A DNA stretch of 64,000 nt, taken from NCBI GenBank assembly GCA_964596645.1, contig CAZQVB010000002.1, positions 124,001-188,000 of the forward strand, given 5' to 3'. The stretch comes from CAVQEK01 sp964596645. GTDB taxonomy: Bacteria; Bacteroidota; Bacteroidia; Cytophagales; Cyclobacteriaceae. Every line of letters begins with the position of its first letter. The stretch's first letter is position 1. Positions 51,937 to 60,629 of this stretch are shown here, piece after piece. A program made the position numbers and the translations under genes. The notes beneath the pieces are model-generated. The model made no database searches. It was not told where the DNA came from and saw nothing but the letters and a program-made list of their open reading frames with translations.

Positions 51937-53214
51937 CTAGCCCAGGAAGCTGAGCAAAATACCTGCGGCTACGGCACTACCGATCACCCCCGATACGTTC
52001 GGCGCCATGGCATGCATCAGCAGGTGATTGTTGGGGTCTGCCTTCAAACCGACCATCTGCGACACGCGGGCCGAGTCAGGCACAGCCGATACGCCCGCAT
52101 TGCCAATCAGTGGATTTATTTTGTCCTCAGCAGAGAGGAACAGGTTCATCAGCTTGGCAAACAACACGCCACCGGCTGTAGCAATGGTGAACGACAATGC
52201 ACCCAATCCGAAGATCATGATGGACTGCGGGGTGAGAAATATATCGGCCTGCGTGCTTGCGCCTACGGTAAGGCCTAACAAAATGGTGACTATATCGATC
52301 ATTTTGGTTCTTGCCGTTTCTGCCAGACGCCCAGTCACGCCGGACTCTTTCAGTATGTTGCCGAAGAACAACATGCCAAGCAGTGGCAGTGCCGACGGGG
52401 AGATGAAAGTAGTGATGAGCAGGCCAATAATGGGGAACAATATTTTTTCCAATTTACTGACAGCCCTGGGAGGCTTCATGCGTATGAGCCTTTCTTTTTT
52501 ATTGGTAAAAAGCTTCATGATGGGCGGCTGTATCACGGGCACCAGTGCCATGTATGAGTAAGCCGCTATGGCGATGGAGCCTATATAGCGCGGTGCCAAC
52601 TTGCCAGATAAAAATATGGCTGTAGGCCCGTCGGCGCCACCTATGATGCCTATGGCGCCAGCTTCTTTCAAACTAAAGCCCAGATAAAGCGCCCCGATGA
52701 ATGTGCCAAACACGCCGATTTGTGCCGCGGCGCCCAGCAGCATGAGCTTGGGGTTGGAAAGCAGCGATGAAAAGTCCGTCATGGCACCGATGCCCAGGAA
52801 GATAAGGGGTGGATATACGCCGTATCGCACGCCAAAATACAGGTAGTTGAGTACGGAGCCGTCTTCGTAAATGCCCACCTGGTAGCCCGGTGTGAAGGGC
52901 ACGTTGCCAATGAGTATGCCTGTGCCGATGGGTATCAGCAGCAAGGGCTCATAATCGTACTTGATGGCCAGGTAAATAAAAATGAGGCCTACCACGATCA
53001 TGATCAGATGCCCCCAGGTGATGTTGGCAAAACCTGTGAAACTGAAGAAATTGACCAGGCTATGGATTATGTTCTGAAAAACGGACATATCCTCGGCACT
53101 GTCAGCCCCGTTGACTGCCTGCGCCATCACCTGCTGGCCATAGGTTTCGCCCATAAAAAAATGCAAACCGGCCAGCAAGAAAAGTATGCTCAGTATGGTT
53201 ACAAACTTCTTCAT
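51937..53214 (-). CDS. mmdB: Sodium-translocating decarboxylase, beta subunit
   Basis: A 425-residue membrane protein of the OadB/MmdB/GcdB family, the ion channel of biotin-dependent sodium-pumping decarboxylases. Nine or so membrane segments are visible; the family blocks PPLIFLGIGAMTDFSSLL, GGADGPTAIFLSGKLAP (about 195-210), and NPLIGNAGVSAVPDSARV (about 365-382) are all intact. It would couple decarboxylation of methylmalonyl-CoA to export of Na+ across the inner membrane. The gene is last in a five-gene operon. The first ~60 residues include a family-unusual N-terminal hydrophobic extension before the first channel helix. Confidence 0.9.
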   Translation of the reverse strand: MKKFVTILSILFLLAGLHFFMGETYGQQVMAQAVNGADSAEDMSVFQNIIHSLVNFFSFTGFANITWGHLIMIVVGLIFIYLAIKYDYEPLLLIPIGTGILIGNVPFTPGYQVGIYEDGSVLNYLYFGVRYGVYPPLIFLGIGAMTDFSSLLSNPKLMLLGAAAQIGVFGTFIGALYLGFSLKEAGAIGIIGGADGPTAIFLSGKLAPRYIGSIAIAAYSYMALVPVIQPPIMKLFTNKKERLIRMKPPRAVSKLEKILFPIIGLLITTFISPSALPLLGMLFFGNILKESGVTGRLAETARTKMIDIVTILLGLTVGASTQADIFLTPQSIMIFGLGALSFTIATAGGVLFAKLMNLFLSAEDKINPLIGNAGVSAVPDSARVSQMVGLKADPNNHLLMHAMAPNVSGVIGSAVAAGILLSFLG

Positions 53215-53217
53215 CGT

Positions 53218-53643
53218 CTATCCAATTTCAATTAAAGTATCACCCTGAAGTACGGTTTGTCCATCCTTCACTTTTATGCTGGTAATGGTGCCGTCCACAT
53301 CTGCCAGTATATTGTTCTCCATTTTCATGGCTTCCATTACCATGAGGAGTGTGCCCTTCGTTACGGCGTCGCCTTCTTTCACTTTTAGCTCCAGCACTGT
53401 ACCTGGCAGTGGCGCCTGTACTCTGTTCAGCTTGGCCGATTTGGCTTTGACGGCCGGTGGCTCACTGGGCTGCGAAGCGGTGACCGGGCGCACAATACGG
53501 GGTGTCTTGGTTTGCACTTTATCTTTTTCCAGCTCCACGTCGTATTCGGAGCCATTCACTTCCAGGGTCACCACGTTGTCTTCAATGGTTTTTATATGCA
53601 CCTGATAGTTGTTGCCGTTGATCTTGAATTTATACTGTCTCAT
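53218..53643 (-). CDS. Biotin carboxyl-carrier subunit of the decarboxylase
   Basis: A 141-residue protein ending in a biotinyl domain (about 70-141): the biotin-accepting lysine is in VMEAMKMEN (Lys about 107) and the GDAVTKGTLL strand precedes it. An N-terminal small beta domain (about 1-40) and a Pro/Ala linker complete the standard carrier. It swings CO2 from the carboxyltransferase to the membrane subunit. It starts 3 bases before mmdB, on the same strand. Confidence 0.88.
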   Translation of the reverse strand: MRQYKFKINGNNYQVHIKTIEDNVVTLEVNGSEYDVELEKDKVQTKTPRIVRPVTASQPSEPPAVKAKSAKLNRVQAPLPGTVLELKVKEGDAVTKGTLLMVMEAMKMENNILADVDGTITSIKVKDGQTVLQGDTLIEIG

Positions 53644-53677
53644 TTTCTTATTATTGATGTTTTACCAATATGCCCGC

Positions 53678-54358
53678 TTACCGGCCTGAGCCTCTCAGCA
53701 TTTTATAGTTCACGTATATTTTGGAGCTCCATGGCGAGTAGCTTTTCACTGTTTTTTCTATGGTGAGTATGCCGCTCTCTTCGTCGTGCAGCTCGTCGAA
53801 GTATAGATGTATGGCCGCACTGATGGCAGAGGCTACTTCACCCGACATCTCTCCTTCGCGCATGTTGGCTGCAGGGATGCCCGCTTCGGAGTGTTCCACT
53901 TTTCGTTTGGTGGTGCGGCCCAGCAGCATGGGCATCAGAAATTTGAACAGCGTGAACAACAGTATGAGTGCACCAAACACTACAGACATGCCCACCACGG
54001 TGATCAGCCATCCTTCATCTTCCATAAACCCCTCATGACGATCCAGCATTACCACCACCGCGTCAGTGTTATCGGCGACCTCTATTTCAGTATTGCCATA
54101 GCCAAACAGCTCTACCCTAAGCGTGACGGTGCTGTCGGGCACTTCAAGTGAAAAATTGCCACTGGCATCGGTTTGTACATATTTGGCTGAACCCAATATG
54201 GATACACGGGCACTGTTGAGCTCCAGCGTATCCTGGTCGTCGGTGATCTCGCCTACGTAGCCTTCTATGGTACGGGTTTCCGGCGCGATAAGTACCTGCG
54301 CCATGGACTGACCGGCCACAAGTATGGCAGTAAAAAATATGATGAATACTTTTTTCAT
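53678..54358 (-). CDS. OadG-like small subunit with extra periplasmic domain
   Basis: A 226-residue protein with a signal peptide, a carboxypeptidase-regulatory-like domain (about 25-105, EGYVGEITDDQDTLELNSARV), then the OadG-type membrane helix (about 115-140, VVFGALILLFTLFKF) and a cytoplasmic tail with the assembly region (EVASAISAAIHLYFDELHDEESG). Normal OadG subunits are about 80-100 residues and lack the N-terminal domain; the fusion is frequent in Bacteroidota. It anchors the decarboxylase complex. Confidence 0.8.
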   Translation of the reverse strand: MKKVFIIFFTAILVAGQSMAQVLIAPETRTIEGYVGEITDDQDTLELNSARVSILGSAKYVQTDASGNFSLEVPDSTVTLRVELFGYGNTEIEVADNTDAVVVMLDRHEGFMEDEGWLITVVGMSVVFGALILLFTLFKFLMPMLLGRTTKRKVEHSEAGIPAANMREGEMSGEVASAISAAIHLYFDELHDEESGILTIEKTVKSYSPWSSKIYVNYKMLRGSGR

Positions 54359-54379
54359 AGTCGTATTATATCAGGAGCC

Positions 54380-55954
54380 TTAGAGCGGTATGTTACCATG
54401 CTTCTTGGGCGGGTTGAGGTCTTTTTTGTTCGCGAGCGTTTCCAGTGCGCGGATGATCCTAAAGCGGGTGTTGCGCGGCTCTATCACATCGTCGATAAAC
54501 CCGTACTTGGCAGCCTGATATGGATTGGCAAATTTGGTTTCGTATTCGCTCTCCTTCTCAGAGATATATTTCGCCCGCTCTTCTTTGTCTTCTATCTTCG
54601 ATATGGTTCTGCCTTCCAATACTTCCACAGCACCTTTGGCGCCCATCACGGCTATTTCTGCGGTTGGCCAGGCGTAGTTGCAGTCACCCCGCAACTGCTT
54701 GCAGCCCATCACGTCGTGCGCACCACCATAGGATTTTCTCAGGGTAATGGTCACCTTGGGTACCGTTGCTTCGCCGTAGGCATACAGCAGCTTGGCACCG
54801 TGCAGTATAATGCCGCCAAACTCCTGAGCGCTGCCCGGCAAAAAGCCCGGTACATCCACGAAGGTAACGATGGGTATGTTGAAGGCGTCGCAGAAGCGGA
54901 CGAAACGTGCGGCCTTGCGCGACGATTCTATGTCGAGCACGCCGGCGAGTATGTTGGGCTGGTTGGCCACGATGCCCACAGGCCGGCCATTGTAGCGGGC
55001 AAAGCCTACAATAATGTTCTTTGCATAGTTGCGGTGCACTTCCAAAAATTCGCCATAGTCGGTCGTGTTGTGGATCACATCCAGTACGTCGTAAGGCTTG
55101 TTGGTATTGTCGGGGATGATGTCGTTGAGCACATCTTCCATACGATCGATCGGGTCGTCGCACTTGATCATGGGGGGCTCTTCCAGATTGTTGGATGGCA
55201 GATAGCTCAGCAACTTGCGCATCAGCAGCATGCCCTGTTCTTCGTCGCTCACCATAAAGTGCGACACACCAGACTTGGTGCTGTGCACGTTGGCGCCGCC
55301 CAGGTCGTCGGTTTCTATGTCTTCGCCGGTCACGGTTTTCACCACCCGGGGGCCTGTCACGAACATATAACTGTTTTGCTCGCTCATCACGATGAAATCG
55401 GTGAGTGCAGGAGAATAAACAGCACCACCGGCGCATGGGCCGAATATAGCCGAGATCTGCGGGATAACGCCCGAGGCCATGATGTTGCGCTGGAATATTT
55501 CCGCATATCCGGCCAGGCTGCGTACCCCTTCTTGTATACGTGCCCCGCCGCTGTCGTTCAGACCAATGACGGGCGCACCTACTTTCATGGCCTGATCCAT
55601 CACCTTGCATATTTTCAAGGCAAACGTTTCGGAGAGCGAACCGCCGAATACGGTAAAATCTTGGGAAAACACATACACCACACGGCCATCGATGGTGCCG
55701 TGGCCGGTTACTACGCCGTCTGACAGGTACTGCTGCTTGTCCAGCCCGAAAGATTTGGTTCGGTGGGTCACAAACATGTCGTACTCCTCAAAGCTGCCTT
55801 CGTCCAGCAGCATGTCGATGCGCTCACGTGCGGTGAGCTTGCCTTTTTGGTGCTGGGCATCGATGCGACTTTGGCCCCCGCCGAGGCGGGCCTCTATGCG
55901 TTTATCAATTAGTTCTTTTATCCTTTCGCGATTCTTGCTATTGACAGTACTCAT
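54380..55954 (-). CDS. mmdA: Methylmalonyl-CoA decarboxylase alpha / acyl-CoA carboxylase beta-type subunit
   Basis: A 524-residue carboxyltransferase. The ARLGGGQSRIDAQHQKGKLTARERIDMLLDEGSFEE start (seen as LTARERI), LNDSGGARIQEGV (about 128-140) and the AGGAVYSPALTDFI and FVDVPGFLPG blocks match the MmdA/PccB family. Together with the beta subunit, the biotin carrier and OadG it forms a sodium-pumping decarboxylase, and the epimerase gene upstream points to methylmalonyl-CoA as substrate. It could also act as a propionyl-CoA carboxylase, but no biotin carboxylase gene is present here. Confidence 0.88.
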   Translation of the reverse strand: MSTVNSKNRERIKELIDKRIEARLGGGQSRIDAQHQKGKLTARERIDMLLDEGSFEEYDMFVTHRTKSFGLDKQQYLSDGVVTGHGTIDGRVVYVFSQDFTVFGGSLSETFALKICKVMDQAMKVGAPVIGLNDSGGARIQEGVRSLAGYAEIFQRNIMASGVIPQISAIFGPCAGGAVYSPALTDFIVMSEQNSYMFVTGPRVVKTVTGEDIETDDLGGANVHSTKSGVSHFMVSDEEQGMLLMRKLLSYLPSNNLEEPPMIKCDDPIDRMEDVLNDIIPDNTNKPYDVLDVIHNTTDYGEFLEVHRNYAKNIIVGFARYNGRPVGIVANQPNILAGVLDIESSRKAARFVRFCDAFNIPIVTFVDVPGFLPGSAQEFGGIILHGAKLLYAYGEATVPKVTITLRKSYGGAHDVMGCKQLRGDCNYAWPTAEIAVMGAKGAVEVLEGRTISKIEDKEERAKYISEKESEYETKFANPYQAAKYGFIDDVIEPRNTRFRIIRALETLANKKDLNPPKKHGNIPL

Positions 55955-55962
55955 GGCTATGT

Positions 55963-56373
55963 CTATTTATTTTTATCTTCACAAAACTCGGTGAGCACAC
56001 CCCGGGTAGATTTTGGGTGTAAAAAGGCGATGTGTAAGCCTTCGGCACCTTTTCTGGGTGTTTCGTCAATCAGCTGCACGCCTTTGCCCTTTACTTCTTC
56101 CAATGCACCTTCCAGATTTTCTACAGCGTAGGCAATGTGGTGAATGCCTTCACCTTTTTTTTCTATAAACCGGCCAATGGGTCCATCGGGCGCAGTCGAT
56201 TCCAACAATTCTATTTTCGTCTGTCCTACCTTGAAAAAAGCCGTTTTTACCTTCTGGTCGGGCACTTCTTCTATGGAATAGCACTCCATGCCCAGCACCT
56301 CTTCATAGTATTTGATTGCTTCTTCCAGATTCCTCACGGCAATGCCCAGGTGTTCTATATGTGTAGCTTTCAT
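55963..56373 (-). CDS. mce: Methylmalonyl-CoA epimerase
   Basis: A 136-residue vicinal-oxygen-chelate fold protein matching Mce: HIEHLGIAVRNLEEAIKYYE at the start with a metal-binding His, then VKTAFFKVGQTKIELLES and GIHHIAYAVENLEGAL (His pair). The last metal ligand lies in the C-terminal STRGVLTEFCE segment. It interconverts (R)- and (S)-methylmalonyl-CoA, linking the B12-dependent mutase to the decarboxylase. First gene of the operon; mmdA follows at eight bases. Confidence 0.9.
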   Translation of the reverse strand: MKATHIEHLGIAVRNLEEAIKYYEEVLGMECYSIEEVPDQKVKTAFFKVGQTKIELLESTAPDGPIGRFIEKKGEGIHHIAYAVENLEGALEEVKGKGVQLIDETPRKGAEGLHIAFLHPKSTRGVLTEFCEDKNK

Positions 56374-56550
56374 TGTTGATAAATTGATCTGATGAATGAC
56401 GTTTGCAAGGCAACAAAAGTGATTATCTGCGCAATTTTAAAATATGATGAATGTCAGGTTTGTGTATGATTATGGTTTGGGGGGACAAATGATGTTTTTG
56501 CAATCGATTATTCTGACTGTCGCCGACATGCAATCACCAGCATTGCTCAA

Positions 56551-56558
56551 TATTTTTG
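56551..56558 (+). promoter_or_regulatory. Bacteroidota -7 box before the Crp/Fnr gene
   Basis: TATTTTTG matches TAnnTTTG and precedes the ATG at 56599 by 40 bases. It argues against the more upstream ATG at 56563, which would leave almost no leader. Confidence 0.4.
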
Positions 56559-56598
56559 TATAATGCTGCACCGTTGGCAGTTACCGGCAAAAGGCACT

Positions 56599-57279
56599 AT
56601 GGCAAACGAAAGCAATATTTGGTTTTTCGAAGATGTGGATTTGTACAACATACTTTGTCCGCACAAAGTGCCTGCAATGCGCGATCGCCACCACTTCCAC
56701 ACCTACAGCAAAGATGACTTCATTTATTTTGAAGAGCAACCCTCAGACACCATTTACCTGGTGGTGGAAGGCCGGGTAAAAATTGGCAGCTACACAGCAG
56801 AAGGGCGGGAAATCACGAAGGCCATCCTGTCGGCGGGGGAGTTGTTTGGCGAGCTGGCCCTGATGGGGGAAGAAAGGCACAGCGACTATGCGCAGGCCAT
56901 GGATGCCGATACGCGTATTTGCCCCATGGGTATTGACGATCTGAAAGAGCTGATGGCTCAAAATAAAAACCTGAGCCTCAAGATTTATAAGCTCATCGGG
57001 ATGCGCATAAAGAAACTGGAGCGCCAGGTGGAGTCGCTGGTATTTAAAGATTCGCGTACGCGCGTGGTGGAGTTCTTGCGCGACTGGGCAATAGAAAGAG
57101 GTAAAAAGGTGGGTTATGAAACCATGATGAAAAACTACCTCACCCACAAAGACATCGCCTCGCTCACCGGTACCAGCCGGCAGACGGTCACCACCATTCT
57201 CAATGAGCTGAAGGAGAAGAACATCATCAACTTCGACCGCCGGCGTATTCTCATCCGCGATATGAATACGCTACGCTGA
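56599..57279 (+). CDS. Crp/Fnr family transcriptional regulator
   Basis: A 226-residue regulator: cyclic-nucleotide-binding-like domain (about 30-130, with FGELALMGEERHSDYA, the binding-loop region) and a winged-helix domain (about 160-225, DIASLTGTSRQTVTTILNELKEK being the recognition helix). The effector is unknown; no Cys cluster for Fe-S as in Fnr is seen. Start chosen at 56599, after the -7 box and matching usual length. Overlaps the 3' end of the next gene by nine bases in convergent orientation. Confidence 0.88.
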   Translation: MANESNIWFFEDVDLYNILCPHKVPAMRDRHHFHTYSKDDFIYFEEQPSDTIYLVVEGRVKIGSYTAEGREITKAILSAGELFGELALMGEERHSDYAQAMDADTRICPMGIDDLKELMAQNKNLSLKIYKLIGMRIKKLERQVESLVFKDSRTRVVEFLRDWAIERGKKVGYETMMKNYLTHKDIASLTGTSRQTVTTILNELKEKNIINFDRRRILIRDMNTLR

Positions 57280-57873
57280 TATGATTTTTATAAGCGGGGT
57301 GCGGGCCAGATCCTCATAGGTATCGATATCGATGAGCTCCGGCAGCAGCGCGTAATTCAGCCCTTGCTCTTGCAGCTTTTCTACCGTCTTTGCCAGCACC
57401 TGTGCGCTGCTCCAAGGTATATCTTCAAACAACCCATCGTGACGTGCCCGGCAACCGATGAGGTAGTACCCACCATCGTTGGCCGGGCCCAGCACTACAT
57501 CGTGCGTACGCAATTGGTTGAAGGCTTCCTGTACAATGGCCGTGGTGAGCCCGTAAATATCCGAGCCGATCAGGCATACGGAGCCGTAGCCTTTTTGCAG
57601 CTCATTACTTATAGCAGCGTGCATGCGTCTGCCTATGTCTTCACCTTGCTGTATTTCATGATCGAACGTTCGGCCCGTCCAGTACTCCCGGTGTATCGGC
57701 TGCCCGGCGTGGTATACCACCACAGAAGCAGACAAATTGACTGCTAAGTACTTCGTGTCGGACAGTAATTTTTTGAATATGATAAAGGCTTTCTCTATAC
57801 TAATCACAGAAGCCAGCCGTGTTTTCACCTGGCCGGGTATGGGGTTTTTTGTGAAAATGATGAGTCGGTCCAT
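57271..57873 (-). CDS. TIGR04282 / DUF2064 family glycosyltransferase-like protein
   Basis: A 200-residue protein, starting at the ATG giving MDRLIIFTKNPIPGQVKTRL, which is the family opening; the longer frame adds 16 residues before it. VCLIGSDIYGLT (about 115) and LGPANDGGYYLIG (about 143-155) are the other family blocks. TIGR04282 proteins are nucleotidyl- or glycosyltransferase-like enzymes often linked to arsenosugar synthesis. No arsenic genes lie in this window, so its role here is open. Confidence 0.85.
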   Translation of the reverse strand: MDRLIIFTKNPIPGQVKTRLASVISIEKAFIIFKKLLSDTKYLAVNLSASVVVYHAGQPIHREYWTGRTFDHEIQQGEDIGRRMHAAISNELQKGYGSVCLIGSDIYGLTTAIVQEAFNQLRTHDVVLGPANDGGYYLIGCRARHDGLFEDIPWSSAQVLAKTVEKLQEQGLNYALLPELIDIDTYEDLARTPLIKIISA

Positions 57874-57979
57874 GGCAAATGATGCACAATCCTCGCACTG
57901 TGATGCAGGGATGATCAGCAATTAAGCATTACTCATTTATAATTAATTTTGCTTTTTTCGAACTTCTGAACAATAAATT

Positions 57980-57987
57980 TAATTTTG
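57980..57987 (+). promoter_or_regulatory. Possible -7 box upstream of the small T9SS gene
   Basis: TAATTTTG; a second identical box lies at 57944-57951. Both are 108-144 bases before the ATG at 58095, so the leader would be long. Confidence 0.3.
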
Positions 57988-58094
57988 CGTTCAGATATTG
58001 AAAAATTTAAGACTTTGATTGACAGTTCTGCATTAGATTGGTGTGGTAATTGAGGAACCAGAAAAACTCATGAATACTTAGCTCCCAGAAAAAA

Positions 58095-58472
58095 ATGAAT
58101 AAATGGCTGGCCATCCTATTTTTCTTCATGCTGACCTCACCGGGGATGGTAGCGCAGAACAGCCCATTGGCCCAAGAGCAAAAATCAGCCGAGCTGCCAG
58201 ACTTTAAAAACAACCTCAAGCCCAGCAAGATCAATCTTTACCCCAATCCCGCCAACGATTTTGTCACCATCACCATCACCGACAAAGATTTGAAATCCGT
58301 TGACTTTGAGATGTACAACATCATCGGCAACAAAATGAAGCTAGAGCTTGAGCCGGTATCCAAAAATCAGTACAAGCTCAACGTGAAAGAATACAACTCA
58401 GGCTACTACCTGTTGGTAGTGAAAGATCCTCAAACACGCTACAGCGAAGCCTTCAAGTTCCAGAAAAAATAA
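58095..58472 (+). CDS. Minimal T9SS type-A sorted protein
   Basis: A 125-residue protein made of a signal peptide (about 1-20, ending MVAQ), a short linker (about 21-45), and a complete type-A sorting domain (INLYPNPANDFVTITI at about 46-61 to the FKFQKK end). Type-A domains normally sit at the C-terminus of a larger exported protein; here almost nothing precedes it. It may be a real small surface protein or the remnant of a larger one. It is convergent with asnS, 12 bases apart. Confidence 0.75.
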   Translation: MNKWLAILFFFMLTSPGMVAQNSPLAQEQKSAELPDFKNNLKPSKINLYPNPANDFVTITITDKDLKSVDFEMYNIIGNKMKLELEPVSKNQYKLNVKEYNSGYYLLVVKDPQTRYSEAFKFQKK

Positions 58473-58484
58473 TTAGCTGCCTTT

Positions 58485-59930
58485 CTAAAACTCAGCATTT
58501 CCGGGTGTTCTTGGAAATGGTATTACGTCGCGGATGTTGCCCATGCCCGTGACGAATAGCAGCATACGCTCGAAGCCCAGCCCGAAGCCACTGTGTGGGG
58601 CGGTGCCAAACTTACGGCTCTCCAGGTACCACCACAGGTTTTGTTCTTCTATTTCCATTTCGTGCATGCGCTGCACCAGCCGGTCCAGCCGCTCTTCGCG
58701 CTGCGAGCCGCCGATGATTTCGCCAATGCCGGGAAAGAGGATGTCCATCGCACGCACCGTATTTCCGTCGTCATTCTGCCGCATGTAAAAGGCCTTAATC
58801 TGTTTGGGGTAGTCGAACAAGATTACCGGCTTTTTGAAATGCTTTTCTACCAAAAACCGCTCATGTTCCGACTGCAGATCGGCACCCCAGGCTTCGATCA
58901 GGTATTTAAATTTTTTCTTCTGATTTGGCTTGGAGCGCTTCAGTATCTCTATGGCGTCGGTATAGCTCACCCGTTCGAAGGGATTGTCCAGCACAAACTG
59001 GAGTCTTTCCGTGAGGGTCATATCATTGCGCTCATCCGCCTTTTTCGACTGGTCTTCCTGGAGGGCGCGTTGCTCCAGAAACTGCAGGTCGTCGGCACAA
59101 TGCTGCAGCACATAGCTGATCAAATATTTCAGAAATGCCTCAGCGAGGTCCATATTGTCGTGCAGGTCGTAGAAGGCCATCTCCGGCTCTATCATCCAGA
59201 ACTCGGCCAGGTGCCGCGAGGTATTGGAGTTTTCTGCCCTGAAGGTTGGGCCGAACGTGTACACTTCCGACAGCGCCAATGCAGCCATTTCTGCTTCCAG
59301 TTGGCCGGACACGGTCAGGTTGGTTTCGCGCTCAAAGAAATCCTCTTTGTAGTTGATCTGCCCGTCATCGGTTGTCGGTATTTGCTTCATATTCAGTGTA
59401 GTGACATGAAACATTTCGCCGGCGCCCTCTGCATCTGAGGCCGTGATGATGGGGGTGTGGATGTTGTAAAAACCGCGATCGTTGAAGAACTGATGTATGG
59501 CAAAGGTGAGTGCGTGACGAATGCGCAGTATGGCGCTAAAAGTATTGGTGCGCGGGCGCAAGTGTGCGATCTCGCGGAGAAACTCCAGCGAATGCCGCTT
59601 GGGCTGAAGCGGGTATTCGTCGGCATTGGAGTCGCCGATTACCTCCAGGCTTTCCACGGCCAGCTCTACCGTCTGTCCGGCGCCCATGGATTCTACAATG
59701 TTGCCCGCGATGGCCAGGCATGCACCGGTAGTGACACGCTTCAATGTATTTTCGTCTATAAGCCCATGGGCAGCCACGCACTGCAGGTTGTGAATGGTAG
59801 AACCATCGTTGATGTTGATGAATACGACATTTTTATTTTCGCGCTTGGTTCGCACCCAGCCTTTTACCATTGCCTGCGCGCCGGGTTTGCCCGCTTTCAA
59901 AACAGCTTCAATCTTTGTTCTTTTCAACAT
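58485..59930 (-). CDS. asnS: Asparaginyl-tRNA synthetase
   Basis: A 481-residue class IIb aminoacyl-tRNA synthetase. An OB-fold (about 15-110; VKGWVRTKRENKNVVFININDGS) precedes the catalytic domain, where motif 2 (FRAENSNTSRHLAEFWMIEPE, about 236-256) and motif 3 (GFGLGFERMLLFVTG, about 450-464) are intact. It charges tRNA-Asn directly. The adenylate-binding EDL-type residues are conserved. A -7 box lies 32 bases upstream. Confidence 0.92.
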   Translation of the reverse strand: MLKRTKIEAVLKAGKPGAQAMVKGWVRTKRENKNVVFININDGSTIHNLQCVAAHGLIDENTLKRVTTGACLAIAGNIVESMGAGQTVELAVESLEVIGDSNADEYPLQPKRHSLEFLREIAHLRPRTNTFSAILRIRHALTFAIHQFFNDRGFYNIHTPIITASDAEGAGEMFHVTTLNMKQIPTTDDGQINYKEDFFERETNLTVSGQLEAEMAALALSEVYTFGPTFRAENSNTSRHLAEFWMIEPEMAFYDLHDNMDLAEAFLKYLISYVLQHCADDLQFLEQRALQEDQSKKADERNDMTLTERLQFVLDNPFERVSYTDAIEILKRSKPNQKKKFKYLIEAWGADLQSEHERFLVEKHFKKPVILFDYPKQIKAFYMRQNDDGNTVRAMDILFPGIGEIIGGSQREERLDRLVQRMHEMEIEEQNLWWYLESRKFGTAPHSGFGLGFERMLLFVTGMGNIRDVIPFPRTPGNAEF

Positions 59931-59961
59931 GTACGTGGCGTGTAATTTATCAATAGAGCGG

Positions 59962-59969
59962 CAAATTTA
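59962..59969 (-). promoter_or_regulatory. Bacteroidota -7 box before asnS
   Basis: On the minus strand TAAATTTG, 32 bases before the start codon, matches TAnnTTTG. Confidence 0.45.
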
Positions 59970-60239
59970 GTAAAAGTCGGTCTATCGCCATGCCTTACTT
60001 TATTTATTGACCGGGCAGGGCAGGGGGGCGTGGTGCTATCCACTTTGGTGCAGAATGCCGCAAGAACTTTTCCTCATTATGGCGTTATAGCATAGGAATA
60101 CGCTTAGGGCGTATCCGTCTAGTCAGTTGTAATTTTAAGCAGGTTGTGAACATCCAAAGGATACGGGGCTACAATTCCATTAACATAAAAAATGGATATA
60201 AACAATTGGAGATACGCTCACCAAGAGATTTAATGGACT

Positions 60240-60398
60240 ATGGAAACTAAAACTGAAAAAAAATTTGATGCCGTGAAAATGGCACGAGACATAAAGGACA
60301 AATTGGATGCGAAGTTGTCCAAAATGACAAAGCAGGAGATCGTTGCTTACTTCAAAGAGCAGCGAGAAAAACCCAACCGCATAAAGCCCAGTGCCTAA
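60240..60398 (+). CDS. Tandem small paralogue 1, 52 residues, antitoxin-like
   Basis: A 52-residue protein: METK, then KFDAVKMAR (about 8-16), a helical lysine-rich stretch, KMTKQEIVAYFKEQR (28-42) and RIKPSA at the end. It is aligned end to end with paralogue 2 (FDAV, KDKL, KMTK.EI.AYF, RIKPS). I see no known domain. Small helical proteins of this form with an FDAV start are often annotated as orphan antitoxins; this is inference, and no toxin frame is visible nearby. The stop codon overlaps GCCTAAC, the start of an attC-like hairpin. Confidence 0.6.
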   Translation: METKTEKKFDAVKMARDIKDKLDAKLSKMTKQEIVAYFKEQREKPNRIKPSA

Positions 60399-60561
60399 CA
60401 ATGGCTATAGAAAGTAGGGCGGTACATGCTGAATGTAAAGGCTTGGGCGTGTTTTCGAAGTTCGCCAAATCAACAAGATGCAAAAAGCTTTGGCTACGGG
60501 CTTTGGGCAATGTGCGGTGCGTGTCGGTTGCCCTACTTTTCATAGCTCGACCGGTATAGGC
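60393..60561. other. attC-like hairpin between the small paralogues
   Basis: GCCTAAC (60393-60399, RYYYAAC form) overlaps the stop of paralogue 1; GCTATAGAAAGTAGGGC (60404-60420) pairs with GCCCTACTTTTCATAGC (60530-60546) with two mismatches. The right end reads GTATAGGC where GTTAGGC would be expected. Confidence 0.5.
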
Positions 60562-60629
60562 AAAGGGCGTATCCGTATGGTCGGTGTGCCAGGCACTTGG
60601 CAAAAAAATATCGCTAAAATCGATGCACT

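Larger units (their letters stand above)
60106..60576 (+). repeat. Direct repeat bounding the first small cassette
   Basis: GGGCGTATCCGT occurs at 60106-60117 and again at 60565-60576, each inside a longer matching word (ATA.GC..AGGGCGTATCCGT...GTC.G). The repeat lies upstream of each of the two small genes, so the whole unit was probably duplicated. Confidence 0.65.

Noticed and set aside
54398..55723. 441-codon plus-strand frame opposite mmdA
   Set aside because: Antisense shadow of a well-conserved gene in GC-rich DNA; its translation has no domain.
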